Assembly (NCBI GenBank): GCA_030425785.1
Contig: JAUHYJ010000291.1
Location: 1-5,501 of the forward strand
Source of the DNA: Acidimicrobiia bacterium
GTDB taxonomy: Bacteria > Actinomycetota > Acidimicrobiia > Acidimicrobiales > Ilumatobacteraceae
DNA: 5,501 bases
Reading direction: 5' to 3'
Shown piece after piece: positions 1-5,501 of this stretch. The notes beneath the pieces are model-generated. The model did not search any database, was not told where the DNA came from, and was given only the letters and a program-made list of their open reading frames with translations. A program made the translations under genes and the position numbers. Position 1 is the stretch's first letter; each line of letters begins with the position of its first letter.

Positions 1-2201
1 GCGACAGTGACCGTGGGGCCGGTGATCGAGATCGGCTGGCCCTGCGTGACGTCGAGTGTTCCCGCCGTGACCGACACGGATGCGCCGGTCGGTGACACCG
101 ACAGATCCAGCGTCGGTGTGCCTGGCGTCACCGTCACCGACCCCGCCGAGGGCGAAACGGTGAGGCCGAGTGACGGTGTGCCGGCAGTGACGGTGACCGT
201 TGGACCGGTCGGTGTCACTGACTGTTGCGGGGTGACCGTGGCGGTACCAGGGGTGACCGTGACGGTCGGCCCGGTGGGTGCGATCTGTTGCTCTGCTACG
301 ACCGTCACCGACCCTGCCGTGACGGCAACGGTCGGGCCGGTGGGCGTGATGTCGAGTGTTGGCGCCGGGATGTCGGCGTTCAGGTTGAGCTTGCGGTTCG
401 CCGAGCCGAGCAGCGTCCCGCCGACGACACCCTTGTCGGAGTTCGCGAGCAGCAGGTCGACGAGTTGCCGCGGCTCGAGGTCGGGGTTGGCCTCCAACCA
501 CATGGCGAGCACACCGGACACGATCGGCGCCGTGTACGACGTGCCCGACGACGTCCCAGTCGCAGTGTCGCCGGTGCCGCGCGCCGACAGGATCGACTCT
601 GCGGGGCCGAACATGTCGACCTCGGGCCCGAGCGACGACCCGGACCAGATGTTCCCGGCGTCATTGATGCCGCCGACGACGACGACACCGGGCACACCGG
701 CGGGTTGCTCGTACGACGTCGACGCGCCGCCCTCGTTCCCGGCGGACAGGACGAACACGAACCCGGCTTCGACCATCGTCTCGATCTGAGCGACCGCGGC
801 GTCGATCTGACCGGACCCGGTCGTGCCGAGCGCGAACGAGCAGTTGACGACCGCCGGGCCGCCGGGGTGGTTGGTCTCGATCCAGTCGAGGACGTCGAGC
901 AGGTTCGCCTGCGTCGGGTACGGGATCGCCGTGTTGTGGTCGTCCTCGAACGCCTTGATCGGGACGATGATCGCGTCCTTCGCGACGCCGTAGACGTTGC
1001 CGGCGGCGAGCGCAGCGACCGAGGTGCCGTGATTGACGACGTCGTTCGTCGCGCCGGTGGCGCCGACCGAGTAGCCGGACTCGACGGTGATGTCGTCGAA
1101 CTGCTCGTGTGTCGCGCGGACGCCGGTGTCGACGATGTAGATGCGGACCCCGGCTCCGGTCCACCGGTAGTCGAAGTCGCCGTCGTCATTCGTGCCGTCG
1201 ATGTCGTCGAGCTGCCACGGCGCCGAACCCTGCGTGGTCACGCTCGGCGGGGTCTGCGGTGATGCGTCGGCGATCGGGGTGCAGCCCCATTCGGACACGG
1301 TCGCGGTGCCGGTGCCTTCCGCGTTGATCGCGGCGACCTCGAACAGGTAGCGGGTGCCGTTCGTCAGACCGGTCAACGTCGCCGACGTCGCGGTCGTGCC
1401 GGTGTCGGCGGTGTGCGTCGTCCACGTGTCGCCGTCGTCGGTCGAACGCCGGATGCGGTAGCCGGTGATCGCCGAACCGCCATCGGACGCCGGGGTGGTC
1501 CAGGACAGGTCGACCTCGGAGCCGTAGCCGAACGCATCATCGGGACGCACCGCGGTCGGCGGCCCGGGCGGGGTCGCCGACACCGGTTCGGGTGCCACCG
1601 CGAACATCCAGTACGCGACCGAGTGCGACCCGGAGAACGTGACGGTGCGCGCCGTGGTGGTCCCGGCCGACGCCTGGTCCTCGTAGTAGATGTACAGCCG
1701 TTCGCCGCCACCGAAGTCCCAGTCGGTGTCGTGCAGCGTCTGACCCATCGACAACGCGGCGGCGCCGTCGTCGGGCAGGATGACGTACACGATCCGGCAG
1801 CCGTCGACCGTCGTCGTCAACGTCGGCAACGCCACTGAACCCGACTGCGTCGACGTGACACCGACCGCGGAATCCTCGATCGGGTCGGCCGTGTCGATGC
1901 CGGTGAGCGTCAGCGAGCGCCCCGCCGAGATCGACTCCGTTCCGGGAGTGTTGTGGGTGATCGAGCCTTCCGACCCGCCAGCGACCTTGCCGGACAGGCG
2001 CGCGCCGAGCGGCGACGTGATCGACCCGAGGTTCGTCATCCCCGTGCCGATGTCGGGCGCACCCGACCCGCCGATCTGGATCAGGACATGCGCACGGTAG
2101 TCGTCCGCCGCGATCCCGGTCGGGGCGCCGAGGACGATGTTGCCGCCCGAACCGTTGACGTCGGCGGTGTCGTTCGCAGCAGTCTTGAACGAAACCGCCA
2201 T
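1..2201 (-). CDS. Phage tail-associated multidomain subtilisin-like (S8) serine protease, 3' end outside window
   Basis: One uninterrupted frame of 733 complete codons runs from ATG 2199-2201 to position 3 and continues beyond the window. Domains: residues 1-205, a beta domain of phage adhesin type (LTLTGIDTADPIED at 97-110, TVDGCRIVYVILPDDG at 131-146, AYWMFAVAPEP at 196-206); 211-308, fibronectin type III (PPGPPTAV, DLSWTTPASDGGSAITGYRI, TGLTNGTRYLFEVAAINAEG); about 327-586, peptidase S8; 619-733, tandem repeats. Catalytic residues are all present: Asp358 in IVDTG (codon 1128-1130), His391 in NHGTSVAALAAG (1029-1031), oxyanion Asn489 in LSAGNEGG (735-737), Ser555 in GTSSGTSYTAP (537-539). 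Spacing is Asp-His 33 and Asn-Ser 66, close to subtilisin (32 and 66). Substrate-groove NCSFALG is at 453-459. No signal peptide and no I9 inhibitor propeptide are seen. It closes the tail cluster, which suggests a virion protease acting on host surface protein or on tail components; the target is inference. Confidence 0.94.
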   Translation of the reverse strand, partial: MAVSFKTAANDTADVNGSGGNIVLGAPTGIAADDYRAHVLIQIGGSGAPDIGTGMTNLGSITSPLGARLSGKVAGGSEGSITHNTPGTESISAGRSLTLTGIDTADPIEDSAVGVTSTQSGSVALPTLTTTVDGCRIVYVILPDDGAAALSMGQTLHDTDWDFGGGERLYIYYEDQASAGTTTARTVTFSGSHSVAYWMFAVAPEPVSATPPGPPTAVRPDDAFGYGSEVDLSWTTPASDGGSAITGYRIRRSTDDGDTWTTHTADTGTTATSATLTGLTNGTRYLFEVAAINAEGTGTATVSEWGCTPIADASPQTPPSVTTQGSAPWQLDDIDGTNDDGDFDYRWTGAGVRIYIVDTGVRATHEQFDDITVESGYSVGATGATNDVVNHGTSVAALAAGNVYGVAKDAIIVPIKAFEDDHNTAIPYPTQANLLDVLDWIETNHPGGPAVVNCSFALGTTGSGQIDAAVAQIETMVEAGFVFVLSAGNEGGASTSYEQPAGVPGVVVVGGINDAGNIWSGSSLGPEVDMFGPAESILSARGTGDTATGTSSGTSYTAPIVSGVLAMWLEANPDLEPRQLVDLLLANSDKGVVGGTLLGSANRKLNLNADIPAPTLDITPTGPTVAVTAGSVTVVAEQQIAPTGPTVTVTPGTATVTPQQSVTPTGPTVTVTAGTPSLGLTVSPSAGSVTVTPGTPTLDLSVSPTGASVSVTAGTLDVTQGQPISITGPTVTV
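3..347 (-). repeat. C-terminal 20/22-residue Thr/Val/Pro/Gly repeats of the S8 protease
   Basis: Five complete units and the start of a sixth follow one another in frame: 282-347 and 216-281 (22 residues each), 156-215 and 96-155 (20 each), 30-95 (22), 3-29 (partial). The consensus is TPTGPTVTVTAGTxxVxxxxxV; examples are TPTGPTVAVTAGSVTVV, APTGPTVTVTPGTATVT and SPTGASVSVTAGTLDVT. Units are clearly related at protein level but have diverged in sequence, so this is an old expansion and not a recent DNA duplication. Alternating Thr/Val strands with PTG turns predict a beta-stranded stalk or fibre. The repeat continues past the window edge, so its full copy number is unknown. Confidence 0.88.
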
Positions 2202-2207
2202 GTCAAT

Positions 2208-2215
2208 CCCCTTCC
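2208..2215 (-). promoter_or_regulatory. Shine-Dalgarno sequence of the S8 protease gene
   Basis: On the minus strand GGAAGGGG stands six bases before the ATG at 2199-2201 and fixes the start, which lies 32 bases after the previous stop. The site sits in a small potential hairpin, CCCT-GGA-AGGG (2209-2219), only four base pairs long. Any effect on translation is speculative. Confidence 0.65.
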
Positions 2216-2233
2216 AGGGTCGTCAGTGGGCGA

Positions 2234-2653
2234 TCAGGCGAGGGTAACGAGCGTGTTCGATCCCCACGTGGCGACGATGTCGCCGCCGTTCGGGGTCACC
2301 GGCAGGCCGGTCGTCGCCGAATCCCACGTGATCGCGAGCGGCGACGTGGCCGGGGTGCCAGAGTTCTTCCACACGGCCAGGTAGTCGGCGGCGTCACCGG
2401 ACACCGACGAGAACGTGACCGCGCCGGACAGAGTCACGACGCCACCGGAGATCGACGACACCGACACATCGGCGGTCGCAACCACCGTCGCGGCGTCGAC
2501 CTCGTCGTAGTCGACCGTCGACGCCGTGATGGTGCCGGCGTCGGTCTGGTCGAGCAGCGACGCGTCGATGTTGTCGGTGTCGAAGTCGATCACCGAATGA
2601 GTCGGAGAGCCCAACATGCCGTTGAGCCAGTCGGTGTGGATGACGGTTGCCAT
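2234..2653 (-). CDS. Beta-rich phage structural protein, probable tail accessory, 139 aa
   Basis: The protein is acidic, rich in Asp, Thr, Val and Ser, and has no Cys. It begins MATVIHTDWLNGMLGSPTHS, continues with IDFDTDNIDASLLDQ (22-36), and then repeats short beta strands (GGVVTLSGAVTFSSV, YLAVWKNSGTPATSPL, VATWGSNTLVTLA). The order 'IDFDTD-I---L', a central strand such as VTFS---G-A-Y-AV, then 'TPATSPL' is shared with a common family of small phage tail or virion proteins whose function is generally annotated only as tail or hypothetical protein; I rely on recalled patterns here. The ATG at 2651-2653 follows AGGAGG (2662-2667) by eight bases and lies three bases past the TGA of the coiled-coil gene. 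Its own TGA is followed after 32 bases by the protease gene, the longest gap in the window. A virion surface or tail-tip role fits position and composition. Confidence 0.82.
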   Translation of the reverse strand: MATVIHTDWLNGMLGSPTHSVIDFDTDNIDASLLDQTDAGTITASTVDYDEVDAATVVATADVSVSSISGGVVTLSGAVTFSSVSGDAADYLAVWKNSGTPATSPLAITWDSATTGLPVTPNGGDIVATWGSNTLVTLA

Positions 2654-2656
2654 GGG

Positions 2657-2842
2657 TCAGCCCTCCTGAGCTTCGACTTCGGCCTGAGCGGCGTTGAGTG
2701 CTTCGGTGGCCTTGATTACCTTGATCTGACCGCGCAGGGAACGCAGCCGACGACGGAACGCGTCGCTGGCTTCGTCGCGCTTGGCGCGCACGGACTCCAT
2801 CTCGGCTTCGAGCGCCTCGACGGTCTGGACTTCGTCTGACAT
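2657..2842 (-). CDS. Small charged coiled-coil protein, 61 aa
   Basis: The protein is strongly Glu/Ala/Arg-rich and almost surely helical throughout. Residues 5-28 (VQTVEALEAEMESVRAKRDE and on) and 33-59 (LRSLRGQIKVIKATEALNAA and on) show heptad-like spacing of Val, Leu, Ile, Met and Ala, consistent with two helices separated by an Arg-rich stretch FRRRLRSLR (29-37). There are no Cys, Trp or Gly residues except Gly38 and the terminal Gly61. The ATG at 2840-2842 follows AAGGAG (2850-2855) by seven bases, and this site lies within the end of the CxxC gene, whose TGA is three bases away, suggesting coupled translation. Its TGA is likewise three bases from the next start. The tight packing and coding-like composition argue that it is real despite its size. 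It might be a tail assembly or oligomerisation factor, but nothing in the sequence proves that. Confidence 0.78.
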   Translation of the reverse strand: MSDEVQTVEALEAEMESVRAKRDEASDAFRRRLRSLRGQIKVIKATEALNAAQAEVEAQEG

Positions 2843-2845
2843 GGG

Positions 2846-3193
2846 TCAGCTCCTTCTTGCAGCCGGTGGTGGCAGGATCAGGGTTTGGGTCGGTGGCTTC
2901 GCGACCGGGTTCACGGCCTCGAACGGGTTGTCGGCGCAGCGCTGCAACGCATCCCACACACCGTGCGACACGATCGTCGAGCCGCCCCGCATCTGGATGT
3001 GGTACGTCTTGGCGAAGTGCTTGACTCGGCCCTTGCCGGCGAACTCGCACATCCGGCACACCGGCTGCGCTTCCTCGAGCGACGTCCCGTCTGCCGGTGG
3101 CGGGAACGGGCGCAGGTGGTCTTGGATGACGACGAACACGTCGTTGGGCCAGTTCAGGGACGCGCGCGCTTGGATGCGGATACCTTCGGCCAT
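2846..3193 (-). CDS. Small CxxC phage protein of unknown function, 115 aa
   Basis: The protein carries a Cys-x-x-Cys pair (CRMC, Cys46 and Cys49), followed by His59, a KTYHIQ motif with His65, GGSTIVSHGVWDAL (70-83) with His77, and Cys86. The CxxC/KTYH/VS--V---L order resembles small uncharacterised proteins I recall from actinophage tail regions; this is memory, not a search. Zinc binding by the cysteines with one or more histidines is plausible. The C-terminus is Pro-rich (PPTQTLILPPP). The ATG at 3191-3193 is chosen because GGGGAGGG (3197-3204) sits just before it and because it follows the upstream TGA by 17 bases. The same frame is open further upstream to 3730, but that extension is Arg/His-rich shadow of the 177-residue gene. 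The last codons contain the Shine-Dalgarno sequence of the next gene. No function can be named. Confidence 0.82.
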   Translation of the reverse strand: MAEGIRIQARASLNWPNDVFVVIQDHLRPFPPPADGTSLEEAQPVCRMCEFAGKGRVKHFAKTYHIQMRGGSTIVSHGVWDALQRCADNPFEAVNPVAKPPTQTLILPPPAARRS

Positions 3194-3196
3194 GAA

Positions 3197-3204
3197 CCCT
3201 CCCC
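3197..3204 (-). promoter_or_regulatory. Shine-Dalgarno sequence that decides the CxxC gene start
   Basis: GGGGAGGG on the minus strand lies three bases before the ATG at 3191-3193. It supports the short 115-residue protein over a 294-residue reading of the same frame beginning at 3730, which would overlap the 177-residue tail gene almost entirely. Confidence 0.7.
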
Positions 3205-3210
3205 GGGGTG

Positions 3211-3744
3211 TCAGACGGACAGCAGCACGAAGCCGCCGAGGCTGATGTCGTCGTTCGTGCTCACCGCAGTGGCGAGCGCGGCCAGGTTCACCGCACCCGT
3301 TGACGCCTGATACGTTCCCGAAGCCACGACACCGATATGCGCTGACGCGATCGGCTGAGCGAACGTGAAGTTCCCGGTGGCACCCGAGCCCGTCAACGTG
3401 CACACCGTCTCGTTCGTCACGTCGCCCGCCGACAGGCCGCCACCGGTCCGTTCGGCCGTGATGCGGAAGAACAGGCCGCGGCCGTGTGGCCGGCAGTAGT
3501 CCAGGGTGGCAGACCAGCCCGACGCCGACGTCACACCGGTGACGTCGGCTCGGGGCGAGATGTACCGCACCCAGCCCGAGCCGTCGTAGTAGTAGCCGCG
3601 GTTCGTGTCCGTCTCGAAGATGTGCTGGCCCTCGACGCCGGTCGGGCGGGTGCCGGACGTGCACTGGATGACCAACTGGTCTTCGATCCGGTTCATCTCG
3701 GACGCGTCGGGGATGTCTCCGTCCGACCACGAGGTCTTCGCCAT
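3211..3744 (-). CDS. Tail-fibre-like phage structural protein, 177 aa
   Basis: The protein has a layout common to small phage tail or fibre proteins. Its N-terminus SWSDGDIPDASEMNRIE (5-21) matches the recurrent phage opening 'W-GD---A--LNRIE'. Residues 28-59 contain CTSGTRPTGVEGQHIFETDT followed by YYYDGSGWV, a widespread tail-fibre motif in which a short label-like element precedes the shaft or head. From about residue 75 it is a beta-rich Gly/Thr/Ser/Ala domain (ASGWSATLDYCR, LFFRITAERTGGGLSAGDV) resembling receptor-facing or baseplate beta sandwiches, ending in GGFVLLSV. There is no signal peptide or membrane segment. The ATG at 3742-3744 follows AGGAGG (3750-3755) by five bases, and that site overlaps the upstream TAG. 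It lies between the LamG tail protein and the CxxC gene, which supports a tail role. Exact function is unproved; a short receptor-binding or tail-tip accessory protein is the best guess. Confidence 0.85.
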   Translation of the reverse strand: MAKTSWSDGDIPDASEMNRIEDQLVIQCTSGTRPTGVEGQHIFETDTNRGYYYDGSGWVRYISPRADVTGVTSASGWSATLDYCRPHGRGLFFRITAERTGGGLSAGDVTNETVCTLTGSGATGNFTFAQPIASAHIGVVASGTYQASTGAVNLAALATAVSTNDDISLGGFVLLSV

Positions 3745-3749
3745 CAGTC

Positions 3750-3755
3750 CCTCCT
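3750..3755 (-). promoter_or_regulatory. Shine-Dalgarno sequence overlapping the tail gene stop
   Basis: AGGAGG on the minus strand shares bases with the TAG stop of the LamG tail protein (3754-3756) and is five bases from the ATG at 3742-3744. Ribosomes finishing the tail gene would stop on this site, so termination and reinitiation are probably coupled. Confidence 0.75.
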
Positions 3756-5501
3756 AGCCGGGGATCAGGTTGCCGTACGCCGCGCCGATCCGCCCGTAGG
3801 TGGCATCATCGAGCGTCCAGTACGGCGCCTCGGTGTTCTGCGTCGGCGCAGGCACGAGATGCAACTGCACGTTCCAGGTGGCGCCCTGCTGCCGATGCTC
3901 GACGCCGACGACCATCGCGTCGAAGTCGATCTCACCAGCGACGTCGAGCGGCGTGCGACGCACGGTCACGATGTCGCCCGGGGTCAGCGGGACAACCGCA
4001 GGGATCTTCACGTCGGGATCGTGCAAGAACTCGACGGTGACGGTCGGGAACGTCGACCGTGGCTCCTTGCGTTCACGGAGCACATACGCCGCCAGGTTCG
4101 ACGCCGCACGGCCGCTCGGTAGCGTCGGTGTGTCGAGGCTCAACGCCTGCTCGCCGTAGTCGGTGATCGACGTCGAGTCGCGGCGGGTGATGCCGCCGAT
4201 CGACGCGTATGACGCGGTCACGATGTTCGACACGTAGTCGATCGGGGCGCCGTTCAGGTCACCGAACGAGTATTCGATCGCGCCACCGGCGAGGTCGGTG
4301 GCGTCATCGGAGAACACGACTCCGGACTGCGCGCTCGTCCACAACGTCTGGCGGTCACGGAACCGGATCGACCCGTCGAACCCGATGTAGATCAGCCCCT
4401 GCTCGGCCTCCTCGAGTTGGCGGAGGTAGTCCATGAGTCGCTGACCGTTCGGGACGTACGGGCCGTGAACGACGGTGCCGTCGTCGATGTCGCGTAGCGC
4501 ATCCGGGAACCCGACGTCGTCGAGGGCCCGTTCGATCCGTTCACCGGTCTTCTCGCTGTACGGATGCCCGTACGCGATCGAGCCGGCCAGATAGTGCGCC
4601 TTGATGCGGTCGGCGGACAGGTTCGACGAGTAGAACGCCACATGGCTCAACACCGGCAGATTCTCGAACGACGCAAACGTGTTCCCCGCACGGATCAGTG
4701 TTTCCGCCGGTAACCCGAATCCTGCCGTGGAACCAGTGTCCAGCGCTGCGCTCCACACCGGCTGACCGTCCACGTACAGATACATGGTCGTCGAGTCGGC
4801 AGTCACCACCACATGATGTGCGACACCATCTGCGAGATCGACACCTTCAACATCGCCACCAGAACCCGCAACCAGCCGCCGGTTGTTCGCCGGGTCGTAG
4901 AAGTTGACCTGAGGTTCTTCGGTGATCGATGTCCCGTTCGGGTAGAACAAGAACCCGCGAGCATTGCTCGACAGATCCTCAAGCGTGACAGAGATGAGGG
5001 GCTTCGCGTCGGCCTGGTCGGCTGCGGCGATTCGTATCCACATCTCGAACGAACGTGGCAGTGCGGCGGGAGCAGCGGGAGTACCTCCGTACACCCAGGC
5101 CGCCAACGGATCACCGAGCGGCAGTCCGATATCCGCTGTTGACGCTGTCATAGACGATTCTGTTCCGCCGACAGTCACGACCCCGGGACCGCTGGAGACG
5201 TCAAGATTTCCGACCTCGTCCAGCACACCGATCGAAACGTCCTGCAACGGCCAATAGTGGTCCGGATCATCCGATTCGACCTCATGTCGATACGTCGACG
5301 ACGGCAACGGCGCATTCTCGAGGAGCCGGGACGCGTCGACCAGCGGCACCGTGGCGCGCCCGTCGAACGTCGTCCACTGCTGCGGCCACGCCAACACATA
5401 CCCGGTGAACACGACCAGGGAGGTCATCCCCACAGTGACGGTTCGACGGTAACGGCGCATCGGCTTCACATCCGGATAATAGGGGATGACCTCCCTGGTC
5501 G
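3754..5501 (-). CDS. Actinophage-type minor tail protein with inserted LamG domain (5' end outside window)
   Basis: A structural tail protein of the class found near the tail tip of actinobacterial siphophages. 581 codons are visible and the frame is still open at the window edge, so the true start is upstream. A GTG at 5467-5469 would give 571 residues, but ten in-frame codons precede it without a stop, no good Shine-Dalgarno sequence sits before it, and the residues after it (RRTVTVG, then VVFTGYV-AWPQQW) read as the middle of the tail domain, not as an N-terminus. Counting from that GTG: a tail beta domain with LPSS at 55-58; a LamG/concanavalin-A-like lectin fold from HYWPL (71-75) to about 297, with FEMWIRI (141-147) and MYLYVDGQPVW (229-239); then a conserved tail region with GERIERALDDVG (309-320), RDIDDG (326-331), DYLRQLEEAEQGL (347-359) and FRDR (370-373). 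It ends in TAG at 3754-3756, which overlaps the next gene's Shine-Dalgarno sequence. Family assignment is from recalled sequence patterns and is fairly secure; ligand and exact tail position are unknown. Confidence 0.9.
   Translation of the reverse strand, partial: TREVIPYYPDVKPMRRYRRTVTVGMTSLVVFTGYVLAWPQQWTTFDGRATVPLVDASRLLENAPLPSSTYRHEVESDDPDHYWPLQDVSIGVLDEVGNLDVSSGPGVVTVGGTESSMTASTADIGLPLGDPLAAWVYGGTPAAPAALPRSFEMWIRIAAADQADAKPLISVTLEDLSSNARGFLFYPNGTSITEEPQVNFYDPANNRRLVAGSGGDVEGVDLADGVAHHVVVTADSTTMYLYVDGQPVWSAALDTGSTAGFGLPAETLIRAGNTFASFENLPVLSHVAFYSSNLSADRIKAHYLAGSIAYGHPYSEKTGERIERALDDVGFPDALRDIDDGTVVHGPYVPNGQRLMDYLRQLEEAEQGLIYIGFDGSIRFRDRQTLWTSAQSGVVFSDDATDLAGGAIEYSFGDLNGAPIDYVSNIVTASYASIGGITRRDSTSITDYGEQALSLDTPTLPSGRAASNLAAYVLRERKEPRSTFPTVTVEFLHDPDVKIPAVVPLTPGDIVTVRRTPLDVAGEIDFDAMVVGVEHRQQGATWNVQLHLVPAPTQNTEAPYWTLDDATYGRIGAAYGNLIPG
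4579..5259 (-). other. LamG/concanavalin-A-like domain inserted in the minor tail protein
   Basis: This segment codes for a jelly-roll domain of about 227 residues. Visible hallmarks are the entry motif DHYWPL, a strand FEMWIRI, the pair HHVVVTAD and MYLYVDGQPVW, and an exit SHVAFYSSNLSADRIKAHYL, all typical of LamG domains. A hand count gives 397 G+C in 660 bases (60%) for 4621-5280, against about 67% over six sampled 60-base lines of the same gene (3961-4200 and 4441-4560). The tail domain continues on both sides in a single frame, so it is an in-frame domain insertion. Binding of carbohydrate or another host surface ligand is inferred from the fold. Confidence 0.8.

Noticed and set aside
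7..789. Plus-strand 260-codon frame with Val/Thr/Pro repeats
   Set aside because: It is the complement of the S8 catalytic region and the repeat tract of the minus-strand gene. It has no recognisable domain and no Shine-Dalgarno context that I trust.
380..1189. Minus-strand 269-codon frame
   Set aside because: Ser/Thr/Arg-rich out-of-frame shadow of the S8 protease; the competing frame has a complete catalytic triad.
225..1262. Plus-strand 345-codon frame
   Set aside because: Arg/Asp/Val-rich low-complexity product typical of an antisense frame in high-GC DNA, lying wholly over the protease gene.
2209..2219. Small hairpin CCCT-GGA-AGGG in the 32-base gap before the protease gene as a terminator or RNA switch
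   Set aside because: Only four base pairs and no U-tract. It overlaps the Shine-Dalgarno site but is too short to call.
2394..3059. Minus-strand 221-codon frame
   Set aside because: It spans three better genes with clean starts and stops and has an Arg-rich composition without motif.
3194..3730. N-terminal extension of the CxxC gene giving 294 residues
   Set aside because: The extra residues are Arg/His-rich and lie over the well-supported 177-residue tail gene. A good Shine-Dalgarno sequence marks the ATG at 3191-3193 instead.
3484..4122. Plus-strand 212-codon frame
   Set aside because: Arg/Val-rich antisense of the two tail genes with no domain.
1..5501. CRISPR array, tRNA, integrase or attachment site
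   Set aside because: The only tandem repeat is protein-coding and diverged; no cloverleaf-like or recombinase sequence was seen, and nearly all bases are coding on one strand.

Overview
The window is a compact, GC-rich (roughly two-thirds G+C) stretch of a tailed-phage or prophage structural module. All genes I accept lie on the minus strand and read from position 5501 down to position 1. The tail gene at the right-hand end has the sequence style of siphophages of high-GC Actinobacteria, so an actinobacterial host is likely. Nothing here (integrase, tRNA, lysis or replication gene) tells whether this is a free phage, a prophage or a metagenomic contig, and I cannot name a species.

Layout in transcription order: (1) 5501-3754, a minor tail protein whose 5' end lies outside the window and which carries an inserted LamG/concanavalin-A-like domain; (2) 3744-3211, a 177-residue tail-fibre-like protein; (3) 3193-2846, a 115-residue CxxC protein; (4) 2842-2657, a 61-residue charged helical protein; (5) 2653-2234, a 139-residue beta-rich phage protein; (6) 2201-1, a very large open frame that leaves the window. 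Gaps between genes are 9, 17, 3, 3 and 32 bases, nearly every start has a Shine-Dalgarno sequence inside or beside the previous stop, and no promoter or terminator is visible. This looks like one translationally packed operon segment. No gene-free stretch exceeds 32 bases.

The main result is gene 6. It has no stop codon for 733 codons and encodes, in order, a phage adhesin-type N-terminal beta domain, a fibronectin type III domain, a complete subtilisin-like (S8) serine protease with Asp358, His391, oxyanion Asn489 and Ser555 all present at near-canonical spacing, and a C-terminal tract of 20/22-residue Thr/Val/Pro/Gly repeats. A naive reading of the window would miss it, because the frame runs off the edge and several shorter spurious frames cover the same DNA, including a repetitive one on the plus strand. 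The likely picture is a tail tip or fibre cluster in which one protein (LamG) may bind surface glycans and another (S8) may cut protein on the host surface or process the virion. That functional joining is inference; the domains and catalytic residues are read directly.
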